20,904 nt of DNA, taken from NCBI GenBank assembly GCA_934131055.1, contig CAKOZB010000008.1:1-20904 (forward strand), given 5' to 3'. Numbering within the stretch: the stretch's first letter is position 1; each line of letters opens with the position of its first letter. Source of the stretch: an uncultured Clostridia bacterium (GTDB lineage: Bacteria > Bacillota > Clostridia > TANB77 > CAG-508). The notes under the pieces were generated by a model. The model was not told where the DNA came from. It ran no database searches and saw only the letters and a program-made list of their open reading frames with translations. A program made the position numbers and the translations under genes. Shown here one piece after another: positions 8,797 through 15,452 of this stretch.

Positions 8797-9921
8797 TTAT
8801 ATATTTTTATCAGTTCTGTTTGACTTTAGTTTTTCATTTTCTATTTCTTCATTATCTCTTAAATGTACTATGTCTTTATATCCTATTGCAACTATAGCAA
8901 TTACAAGTAATGCAAACGATAAGGCTTTCCATATGCCACTATCAAGCAATATTATTGCAATCATTCCAAGTGTTGCAGTTACTCCATATAAGATTAAAAC
9001 GGCTTGCCTTTGTGTATACCCTTTTGCCATTAGCCTATGGTGTAAATGTCCTTTATCAGCTTTAAATACTCCTTTTATTGACTTGGTTTTTACTATTCTT
9101 CTAACAATAGCCCACAAAGTATCGAATATTGGAAGTGCAAGTACAATTATTGGAGCAATAATTACAATTGCTGTGTATGTTTTTGCGACTCCTAATATTG
9201 ATATTATTGAAATTGCATAGCCCATAAAGTTTGAGCCAACGTCCCCAATAAATGTTTTTGCAGGATTAAAATTATATGGCAAAAAACCAACTATTGCTCC
9301 AGCAAGTGCTGTTATTAATATAATTGCAATTAATGGTGATTCATTCAAAGAGAATATTATTAGCATTGAAATACATGCAATTAAGGTTATTCCAGATGAT
9401 AGTCCATCTAATCCATCAATTAAGTTTATTGCATTTGTTATTCCTACAATCCAACCAATAGTTAGAATATAGCTTATTACCTCATTTATCATTATGCTGT
9501 TTTCTTTAAATGGTATAGTAAAGTTATCTATGCGCACTCCACAACTTACTACTATTATTGCAGCAATTAATTGTCCTGCTAACTTAGCTAATGGGCTTAT
9601 TCCCTTAACATCATCAATATAACAGGTAATTCCAAGAACCATGGCTCCAAATAAGAAGCCCAATAATTTCTTTCCTAGTCCATCTGTTATAAAATCAATA
9701 TTGTTTTCTATTCTCATTGTTATTATTAAATAAATTGCTGATACTAAAAAACCTGCAATTACAGCTATACCACCAAGTCTTGGCATTGGTTTTTTATTTA
9801 CTCTTCTATCATTTGGATAATCTACCGCTCCTACTTTTTTCGCCCACCTTATAGAATATGGCGTTATAACAAATGCAGTTATAAATGCAAGTAAAAACGC
9901 AATGGCAATGTCTCCCCACAT
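8797..9921 (-). CDS. tagO: Undecaprenyl-phosphate N-acetylglucosamine-1-phosphate transferase (TagO/WecA family)
   Basis: This 374-residue enzyme has about 11 membrane helices and belongs to the MraY/WecA/TagO superfamily. It transfers a HexNAc-1-phosphate from a UDP-sugar to undecaprenyl phosphate, the first step for wall teichoic acid and related polymers. Visible motifs are RRVNKKPMPRLGG near residues 39-51, the metal-binding YIDDVKG (D103, D104), INLIDGLDGL (165-174), FIGDVGSNFMG (224-234), and HLHHRL (292-296). The HxHH group separates WecA/TagO from MraY. The length fits the family. It is the first gene after a good promoter (9963-9990), has an AAAGGA ribosome site with a 10-base spacer, and leads the long operon running to the left edge. 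UDP-GlcNAc is the likely substrate by homology, though other HexNAc sugars are possible. Confidence 0.93.
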   Translation of the reverse strand: MWGDIAIAFLLAFITAFVITPYSIRWAKKVGAVDYPNDRRVNKKPMPRLGGIAVIAGFLVSAIYLIITMRIENNIDFITDGLGKKLLGFLFGAMVLGITCYIDDVKGISPLAKLAGQLIAAIIVVSCGVRIDNFTIPFKENSIMINEVISYILTIGWIVGITNAINLIDGLDGLSSGITLIACISMLIIFSLNESPLIAIILITALAGAIVGFLPYNFNPAKTFIGDVGSNFMGYAISIISILGVAKTYTAIVIIAPIIVLALPIFDTLWAIVRRIVKTKSIKGVFKADKGHLHHRLMAKGYTQRQAVLILYGVTATLGMIAIILLDSGIWKALSFALLVIAIVAIGYKDIVHLRDNEEIENEKLKSNRTDKNI

Positions 9922-9962
9922 ACTAAAAAATTCCTTTCAAATCTAATTGTTTTTACATTAAA

Positions 9963-9990
9963 ATTATATCATATTACAGCCATTTTTCAA
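9963..9990 (-). promoter_or_regulatory. Sigma-A-type promoter with extended -10, before tagO
   Basis: The minus strand reads TTGAAA (9985-9990), a 16-base spacer, then TATAAT (9963-9968), with TGA just before the -10 (an extended -10). The start site would be near 9956, leaving a leader of about 35 bases before the tagO start at 9921. The -10 is perfect and the -35 differs from consensus in one base. It should drive tagO and probably all genes to the left edge. No terminator is visible between the GT2 gene ending at 10029 and this promoter, so read-through from upstream is possible. Confidence 0.75.
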
Positions 9991-10028
9991 CTTTATTTGT
10001 CAGTTTTATATATTTTTCGCAATTTTTC

Positions 10029-10934
10029 TTAGCTCTGTTTCTTCATTCTTATTTTTGTTGTAATTTTGCCTGGTATAAATAAAACTGAAACCATTATTTT
10101 ATTCATTAATCCATTAATATTTTTTATTGGATGTTTTTCCTTTGTAAGTACGCTAAACAATATGTAATGTTTATACACATATAATCTCTTTTTAAAAGTT
10201 ACACCATGCATATCTTGGTTGAATATCTCTTTAAAATAGTTATAGTATCCGAATGGACTCGTAGTAAATAATTTACTAATGTTTTTAGTGTACCCTTCTT
10301 TTTGATATTCACATATCATTATAGGCTTATTAAAGCATCTTACTTGGTATTGCAAATCCATTTCGTGGTGTAATCTTGCCTCTGTTACAAATTTTTCTTC
10401 ATGTTCAAGCTTGTATTCAAATTGTTTTCTTATTGAAGCATTGTACACTAGAGCCTTTTCTCCTGTAATACCATTTTTAAAGTACAAATCAAACATTGTG
10501 CTTGGATAATCATTTTCTATAAAATTGTTGCCCATATTTTGTCCATCTTTAGTATATTTTAAAAATACTAAGGCATAGGTTTCACCCATATCCTTGCATT
10601 CTTGCAAAGATTGCACAATTATCTTAAAAGCATCTTTTGTAAAGAAATCATCAGAGTCGCATTCCACTATTAAATCTCCCGTTGTTTCCTTTATAAGGTT
10701 ATTTATAGCTGTCATTTTTCCTTGATTTTCTTGATGAAAATATTTAACATCTATTAAATTTTCTTTACAATATTCTTCTACTATTCTTTTAGTATTATCT
10801 GTAGAGCCATCGTCCATAACCAACCATTCGAGCTGTACTTCTGGACAATTATTACTGTTTATTAATATGCTTGCATATAATTTATCTAGAAGTTGTGCTC
10901 TATTGTATGTGGCTGTAAGTATTGATATTTTCAT
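10029..10934 (-). CDS. Cytosolic family 2 glycosyltransferase
   Basis: This 301-residue protein has no membrane helices and is a GT-A fold, inverting GT2 enzyme. It opens with ISILTATYNRAQLL, then VMDDGSTDNT (39-48), ENQGKMTAINNLI (69-81) and the metal-binding ECDSDDFF (D93, D95, D96). The C-terminal half has the acidic and aromatic composition normal for acceptor binding but no specificity motif I can name. It would extend the lipid-linked chain at the inner face of the membrane. The start has a strong AAGGAG site with a 5-6 base spacer. It begins 25 bases after the stop of the polymerase-GT4 fusion, so both share the promoter at 13759-13787. Nucleotide sugar and linkage are unknown. Confidence 0.88.
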   Translation of the reverse strand: MKISILTATYNRAQLLDKLYASILINSNNCPEVQLEWLVMDDGSTDNTKRIVEEYCKENLIDVKYFHQENQGKMTAINNLIKETTGDLIVECDSDDFFTKDAFKIIVQSLQECKDMGETYALVFLKYTKDGQNMGNNFIENDYPSTMFDLYFKNGITGEKALVYNASIRKQFEYKLEHEEKFVTEARLHHEMDLQYQVRCFNKPIMICEYQKEGYTKNISKLFTTSPFGYYNYFKEIFNQDMHGVTFKKRLYVYKHYILFSVLTKEKHPIKNINGLMNKIMVSVLFIPGKITTKIRMKKQS

Positions 10935-10959
10935 TTTTTCTCCTTCTATTCATCCAGAT

Positions 10960-13665
10960 TTATATTATTTTTCCTACTCTGTCTGGGTGCTTGCTGTTTT
11001 CATCTATCATTTTTTCTATTTTGCCAATAATTCTGTCATTTTTATATTCATATTGGCTGTTTTGTTTATCTTTTTGTTTGTAATTTTTAACTGCAAACTT
11101 TAAGGCGTCTTCCACTCCTTCTTCGCTATTCGAAACAATGTGGCTCTTTCCTGCATAATCTATTAGTGCCTCTCTCGTAGCCGTATTGGTTGTAAGAATA
11201 AACTTATTTAATATTTTGGCTTCCTCAACAACCATTGGATATCCTTCAAAGTTTGATAACAAGCAAAAGAAATCTACTTTTTTCACTATTGGATACGGAT
11301 TTTCTCTTGCTCCTATTAGTTTAAAGGTCTCTTCTACTCCCTCCTCCTGAATCTGTTTTTCTAGTTTTTCTCTTAGAGGTCCATCTCCAATAACAATAAT
11401 TTTGTGGTTATAGCCTTGTTTTATTAGTTTGGAATGAACTTTTATTAGTCTATCTATGGCCTTTTGGCTAACTAGCCTAGAAACCTGTACTATTGTTGGT
11501 CCAGATTTTTTTCTGTTTTCAAACAATTTATTATCTTGTTCATCTAGCTTTTCTTCTGCCAACTTAAGTATTCTTTCACAATTTATGTAATTGTTAATAA
11601 CCTTTTCATGAGGTAAATCCATATCATCATAAACTTTGTTAAACTTGTCTAAATTATCTATACTAACAAAAACAAGAGTATCAAATTTTTCATATATATT
11701 TCTGTCTAAAATTCTCTTAATTTTAGATTTTGGACCTTTTCCAAAAACTTTAGAAATATCATTGTGAATCCAAGCAATTTTCGTAGAGTTTTTGTCTTTA
11801 ACACTAAAAATTCGAGTAATAGGTCCCTCCAAAAAAGCGATTTGTGTAAAATATTCTCCGCTCTTTACATATTTTTCGAATATTTTTTTCTTTTCCAACA
11901 AAACTTTAATAGGTATTAGTTTTTTCTTTAATTTTCCCATATCATTATACTTAAAATTGAATAGACTTATAAGTTTTATTTTAGAGTCAAGCTCTTTTTC
12001 TAGCTCTCCTCCAGCATAAATTGTAAAAATTGTAACATCGTATTTTGCTGTAAGTTTATTAGCAATATCAACAAGTACTCTCTCTGCGCCTCCAAGTGTA
12101 AGACCAGTTATTCCAAAAATAATTTTTTTCACATTTTTCTCCGTCTCTGGTTCTTTTTTGCTTCCCTCGTAAATTTTCATTTCATTATCCTCAAAATCTT
12201 TACAACCATTAAATATAAGAGTTGCAAGAGTTATTATAATCATCATACTTGATGAATTGAAAAATGTATATCCAGATAGAAATGATATGAATATGGCAAA
12301 CCATAAACCAAATGTGCTCATCAAAAATTCAATATTCATATTTTTTATTTTCTTTACTGCCATATAAGTTCCATATATTGCAATAGCTAAAAACGGCATG
12401 AAATATAAGAAAAATCCTATTACTCCAAAATTATATAAAAATGCTGGAACTTCCATTTCAAAAATCATCTCATAAAAATGTGCCATATATCCATTACCGA
12501 AAAGTAACATTGGAATACTGTTTTGATTTTTTATTAATCTACTATGGTATATAAATTGCAATGCTCGCATGTTTGTATTCTGAATTTGTTTTTCATTTGC
12601 AATATCATATAATTCTAAGTAAGTTTTTTGCATACTCTCAGGCATATAGCCTTCATCAATTTCGTTATTTTTTATTTTCTTCACAATATCAACAATATCA
12701 CCTGTTACATGAGCGGTTTTTCCAGTCATTGTATCTATAATTTGATTTTCTCTTTCTTGAAGGTCTTTTCTTCTCTCAATAGTTTTTGAGCCAAATGCAA
12801 TTACTGCAATACCAATAACAACCAATGCAAGTAAAAATGCAGGCAAGGCCTTTTTGTTTAATTTGCTATTTTTTATCAAGCTGTTAATTATACAAATTAT
12901 GCAGTACATCAGTATTACAATTATAAAACCAAATAAACCAGTTCTAGTTCCTAGTAAAGTACATAAATATGCTCCAGCAAGAACTACTGTCATAAAAGTC
13001 CATATTCTAATTCCAGTTTTATTATTTTTTCCTAGATTTGGAAGAATAATAAACAGTTCTAATAACATTATTGTTCCAATGCTATTTCCAGATTCAAACC
13101 ATCCTTTGTAGCCTATTTGAACTTCACTATATGTATATGAAGATGTTCCTGTAATTAGAGAAATATACATAAGCACAATATATACTGTAAACGAAATTAG
13201 TACAGACAATTTTAATTTATTTATAATCTTTGTACCATCTTCATTTTTAAGCTCTTTTTCTCTATTTTTATAAACAAAGAAATAAATGTAAATAAATAAA
13301 TTCATTATCATGAAAGTGTAATTAACCAAATATTGAATTTCTTGAGTTATACTTCCATATGCACATCCCGTGCTCTTTTTATAAAATATGTAAAGATGGC
13401 ATATTGCATATATAAAATACGTGCCTCCCGCCATAAGAATATAAGGCTTTAACTTATCTTTAAAAAATATATAACAAATTGCAATTATTGGTATAATTGG
13501 TCTTATAAATGTAGATATCGAAATATTAGTGTTAAAATAGTTTCTAAACAGGAAACTTGCAGCATCCAATATCGGACATATTATTATTAAAAAACACAAT
13601 AAATTTTCTATTGTGATAATATTTTTCAAATTAAGCTTCTTTTCTTTTTTGATATTATCTTCCAT
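10960..13665 (-). CDS. Fusion: Wzy/WaaL-like O-antigen polymerase or ligase domain plus family 4 glycosyltransferase
   Basis: This 901-residue protein joins two usually separate enzymes. Residues about 12-490 form 11-12 membrane helices with signs of the Wzy/WaaL group: WFESGNSIGTIMLLEL (about 189-204), LLGTRTGLFGF (about 237-247), a long hydrophilic loop (about 294-385) and LLFGNGYMAHF (about 388-398). Residues about 511-885 are a GT-B, GT4 enzyme: GLTLGGAERVLVD (521-533), IVQVSRLVSQKAIDRLI (725-741), VIGDGPLREKL (about 758-768) and FEGYPMVVEEA (806-816), which holds the E-x7-E pair E807 and E815. The GT4 half adds a sugar inside the cell; the membrane half polymerises or transfers the glycan outside. 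The start at 13665 has AGGAAG at 13675-13680 (9-base spacer). The frame extends to 13809, but the predicted promoter lies inside that extension. Two internal starts with ribosome sites lie at the domain junction. Confidence 0.85.
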   Translation of the reverse strand: MEDNIKKEKKLNLKNIITIENLLCFLIIICPILDAASFLFRNYFNTNISISTFIRPIIPIIAICYIFFKDKLKPYILMAGGTYFIYAICHLYIFYKKSTGCAYGSITQEIQYLVNYTFMIMNLFIYIYFFVYKNREKELKNEDGTKIINKLKLSVLISFTVYIVLMYISLITGTSSYTYSEVQIGYKGWFESGNSIGTIMLLELFIILPNLGKNNKTGIRIWTFMTVVLAGAYLCTLLGTRTGLFGFIIVILMYCIICIINSLIKNSKLNKKALPAFLLALVVIGIAVIAFGSKTIERRKDLQERENQIIDTMTGKTAHVTGDIVDIVKKIKNNEIDEGYMPESMQKTYLELYDIANEKQIQNTNMRALQFIYHSRLIKNQNSIPMLLFGNGYMAHFYEMIFEMEVPAFLYNFGVIGFFLYFMPFLAIAIYGTYMAVKKIKNMNIEFLMSTFGLWFAIFISFLSGYTFFNSSSMMIIITLATLIFNGCKDFEDNEMKIYEGSKKEPETEKNVKKIIFGITGLTLGGAERVLVDIANKLTAKYDVTIFTIYAGGELEKELDSKIKLISLFNFKYNDMGKLKKKLIPIKVLLEKKKIFEKYVKSGEYFTQIAFLEGPITRIFSVKDKNSTKIAWIHNDISKVFGKGPKSKIKRILDRNIYEKFDTLVFVSIDNLDKFNKVYDDMDLPHEKVINNYINCERILKLAEEKLDEQDNKLFENRKKSGPTIVQVSRLVSQKAIDRLIKVHSKLIKQGYNHKIIVIGDGPLREKLEKQIQEEGVEETFKLIGARENPYPIVKKVDFFCLLSNFEGYPMVVEEAKILNKFILTTNTATREALIDYAGKSHIVSNSEEGVEDALKFAVKNYKQKDKQNSQYEYKNDRIIGKIEKMIDENSKHPDRVGKII
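12132..12192 (-). other. Possible internal translation starts for a free GT4 domain
   Basis: At the junction of the fusion gene an in-frame ATG at 12180 is preceded by GAGGA (12188-12192, 7-base spacer), and an in-frame GTG at 12132 is preceded by GGAG (12139-12142, 6-base spacer). The GTG falls exactly where stand-alone GT4 proteins of this type begin (VKKIIFGITGLTLGGAERV). Either could give a separate GT4 enzyme of about 390-406 residues as well as the full-length protein. Whether they are used cannot be told. Confidence 0.35.
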
Positions 13666-13674
13666 AATTAATAT

Positions 13675-13680
13675 CTTCCT
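13675..13680 (-). promoter_or_regulatory. Ribosome binding site deciding the 13665 start
   Basis: AGGAAG on the minus strand lies 9 bases before ATG 13665. The longer frame (ATG 13809) begins right against the terminator hairpin and has no ribosome site. Confidence 0.65.
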
Positions 13681-13712
13681 CACTAAACATATATTGAGTT
13701 GCAAAAGAAAAA

Positions 13713-13754
13713 ATTGTAATCTTTTTTCAACCCTTTTCGATTGTAATTTTTCAA
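13713..13754 (-). repeat. Imperfect direct repeat in the leader of the fusion gene
   Basis: On the minus strand TTGAAAAATTACAAT (13740-13754) recurs as TTGAAAAAAGATTACAAT (13713-13730), with three extra bases in the second copy. The repeats lie just at and after the predicted transcription start (about 13752). They could be a paired operator for a repressor, or chance in AT-rich DNA. Confidence 0.35.
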
Positions 13755-13758
13755 GATT

Positions 13759-13787
13759 ATTATATATACTAAATGCTAAAAAAGCAA
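13759..13787 (-). promoter_or_regulatory. Sigma-A-type promoter for the fusion gene and GT2
   Basis: The minus strand reads TTGCTT (13782-13787), a 17-base spacer, then TATAAT (13759-13764). The start would be near 13752, giving a leader of about 87 bases before ATG 13665. A promoter is needed here because a strong terminator lies just upstream at 13811-13850. The -10 is perfect and the -35 is partial. Confidence 0.6.
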
Positions 13788-13810
13788 GCAAAAAAGTAGA
13801 ACATATCATA

Positions 13811-13850
13811 AAAAGGTTTTAGTATAAAAATTACCATACTAAAACCTTTT
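13811..13850 (-). terminator. Rho-independent terminator after the ABC exporter operon
   Basis: A perfect 15-bp inverted repeat (arms 13811-13825 and 13836-13850, 10-base loop) begins 4 bases after the permease stop. On the minus strand the 3' arm ends CCTTTT and one more T, then ATGAT, so the U tract is short but adequate. On the plus strand the hairpin is followed by CTTTT, so it may also stop antisense transcripts. It separates the exporter operon from the fusion gene. Confidence 0.85.
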
Positions 13851-13853
13851 CTT

Positions 13854-14627
13854 TTACAATTCTTCTGCAAATCTTCTTTCTAATTTTTTAAATACAAAAT
13901 ATCCAACAATGCAAAGAACTATTCCCATTATAAATGCAATTAGCAATCCTCTAAAATCCGGCATTGTTTTACTATAGAATATAGCTCTATAGCCATCTAT
14001 TAAGTATGACATTGGATTTAATCTTAATAGCCATCTAAAGCTTGCTGGTACAGCCTCCATAGAATATACGATTGGTGTTGCATAAAATAACAATTGCATA
14101 AATACACCTAGTAAGTGTAATAAATCTCTAAAGTATACTGTTAAACTACTTACTAGAAGTGATATTCCTATAGATACAATGAATTGTATTGCAAGTATTA
14201 AGAAATACCATAATATATTCCATGATAATCCGATTCCACCAAAAATAACAAATCCTAGTATGATTATTGTTGCAATTAAAAAGTTTACTCCTTCACTTGC
14301 AACAAGTGATATTGGCAGAATTTCTCGTGGAAAATACACTTTTTTTATAATATTGCCATTATCAACCATTACAGCTGCTCCTCTTATAACAACATTATAA
14401 AAATATTGCCACGGAATTAAACCACAACACAAGTAAACAGCATAATTCTCTATATTACTTTTTAATATTACTTGGAAAACTAATGCATATACAGCAATTT
14501 GAAGTAGTGGATTTAAAAAAGACCATAACACGCCTAAAAATGAGTGTTTATATTTTCCACCTACATCTTTTGTTATATTTGTTTTTAATAGTTCTCTATA
14601 TGCGTACAAATCCTTTATTATGTTCAT
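13854..14627 (-). CDS. Polysaccharide ABC exporter permease (TagG/Wzm/RfbA-like, ABC-2 type)
   Basis: This 257-residue protein has six membrane helices and is the permease half of an exporter for lipid-linked polysaccharide. Typical signs are the amphipathic N-terminus with KYKHSFLGVLWSFLNPLLQ (25-43), GLIPWQYF (69-76), KKVYFPREILP (95-105), the conserved VYFRDL (164-169), and RLNPMSYLIDGYR (202-214). Members move undecaprenyl-diphosphate-linked teichoic acid or O-antigen to the outer face. Its ATG (14627) directly abuts the TAA of the ATPase gene (14628-14630), and its ribosome site AAGGAG lies inside that gene, which indicates translational coupling. A strong terminator follows at once, so the two genes form a compact operon. 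The cargo cannot be read from the sequence. Confidence 0.93.
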   Translation of the reverse strand: MNIIKDLYAYRELLKTNITKDVGGKYKHSFLGVLWSFLNPLLQIAVYALVFQVILKSNIENYAVYLCCGLIPWQYFYNVVIRGAAVMVDNGNIIKKVYFPREILPISLVASEGVNFLIATIIILGFVIFGGIGLSWNILWYFLILAIQFIVSIGISLLVSSLTVYFRDLLHLLGVFMQLLFYATPIVYSMEAVPASFRWLLRLNPMSYLIDGYRAIFYSKTMPDFRGLLIAFIMGIVLCIVGYFVFKKLERRFAEEL

Positions 14628-15371
14628 TTACAAAGTCTCCTTCAAATATTCTTCTATTACATCATCTGGTTTTCCATCCATTTTTACGACTCCGTCGCAT
14701 AACCATACTGCTCTAGTACAAAATTCTTTTACTGTTCCCATACTATGAGTTACAAATACCATTGTTTTTCCTTGAGCCTTTAATTCTTTCATTTTTGCAA
14801 TACATTTTTCTTGGAAATGTTGATCTCCAACAGCTAAGATTTCATCAACTAATAGTATGTCCGCATCAACATTAATAGCAACTGCAAATGCAAGCCTCAT
14901 ATACATTCCAGACGAATATGTTCTTACAGGGTTATCTATATAAGAACCCAATTCTGAAAATTCTATAATATCATTAAGCCTTTCATCTATTTGCTTTCTT
15001 GTTAATCCAAATATTGATGCATTAAAATATATGTTTTCTCTTCCAGAGAAATCAGGGTGGAATCCTGCGCCAAGTTCCAGTAATGAAGTTAGTTTTCCAT
15101 GAGTTTCAATCTTTCCTTTATTTGGATAAATTATTTTTGTCATTAATTTAAGCAATGTAGATTTTCCACTTCCATTAACACCTATTAATGCAACAGCCTC
15201 ACCATTTTTTATGGTAAGATTTATGTCTTTTAATACTTCTCTTTTTTCTTTTCTATTTCTATTCCAAAATAATAATTTTTCTTTTAAACTATTTGCCTTG
15301 TCCATATAAATATTGAATGTTTTATATACATGGTCGACAACAATTCTATTTTCTTGTTCAGCTTTTGACAT
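14628..15371 (-). CDS. Polysaccharide ABC exporter ATPase (TagH/Wzt-like, without carbohydrate-binding domain)
   Basis: This 247-residue ATPase is the motor of the exporter. From the chosen start it has Walker A GVNGSGKST (64-72), LLELGAGFHPDFSGREN (about 97-113, typical of the Wzt/TagH/KpsT group), the YSSGM signature (152-156), Walker B ILLVDE (172-177) followed by ILAVGD, and the H-loop histidine H209. It stops just after the nucleotide-binding domain, so it lacks the C-terminal Wzt carbohydrate-binding domain and the long tail of Bacillus TagH. The frame extends 12 codons to ATG 15407, but that ATG overlaps the -10 box of a perfect promoter and would not be in the transcript. ATG 15371 has AAAGG at 15382-15386 with a 10-base spacer. 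Confidence 0.93.
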   Translation of the reverse strand: MSKAEQENRIVVDHVYKTFNIYMDKANSLKEKLLFWNRNRKEKREVLKDINLTIKNGEAVALIGVNGSGKSTLLKLMTKIIYPNKGKIETHGKLTSLLELGAGFHPDFSGRENIYFNASIFGLTRKQIDERLNDIIEFSELGSYIDNPVRTYSSGMYMRLAFAVAINVDADILLVDEILAVGDQHFQEKCIAKMKELKAQGKTMVFVTHSMGTVKEFCTRAVWLCDGVVKMDGKPDDVIEEYLKETL

Positions 15372-15381
15372 CTTACTTTTG

Positions 15382-15386
15382 CCTTT
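15382..15386 (-). promoter_or_regulatory. Ribosome binding site deciding the 15371 start
   Basis: AAAGG on the minus strand lies 10 bases before ATG 15371. No purine-rich site precedes the alternative ATG at 15407, whose upstream sequence is promoter DNA. Confidence 0.65.
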
Positions 15387-15405
15387 CTTTTTATTTTTCG
15401 ATATC

Positions 15406-15434
15406 ATTATATTATATAATGTTTATATTGTCAA
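15406..15434 (-). promoter_or_regulatory. Perfect-consensus sigma-A-type promoter for the ABC exporter
   Basis: The minus strand reads TTGACA (15429-15434), exactly 17 bases, then TATAAT (15406-15411), identical to the vegetative consensus at every scored position. Transcription would begin near 15399, leaving about 28 bases before ATG 15371. It implies strong constitutive expression of the exporter. It lies between the stop of the cadherin-like gene (15453) and the exporter, where no terminator is evident. Confidence 0.85.
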
Positions 15435-15452
15435 AATTTTTAGCTATTCATT

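Noticed and set aside
8870..9220. A 116-residue plus-strand frame antisense to tagO.
   Set aside because: tagO on the other strand has all its family motifs there; the plus frame is the mirror of its membrane helices.
12854..13111. An 85-residue plus-strand frame within the polymerase domain.
   Set aside because: It is antisense to membrane helices of the fusion protein and has no ribosome site or family features.
13666..13809. A 48-residue N-terminal extension of the polymerase-GT4 fusion, starting at ATG 13809.
   Set aside because: It has no ribosome site, starts against a terminator hairpin, contains the likely promoter, and reads as low-complexity translation of AT-rich DNA.
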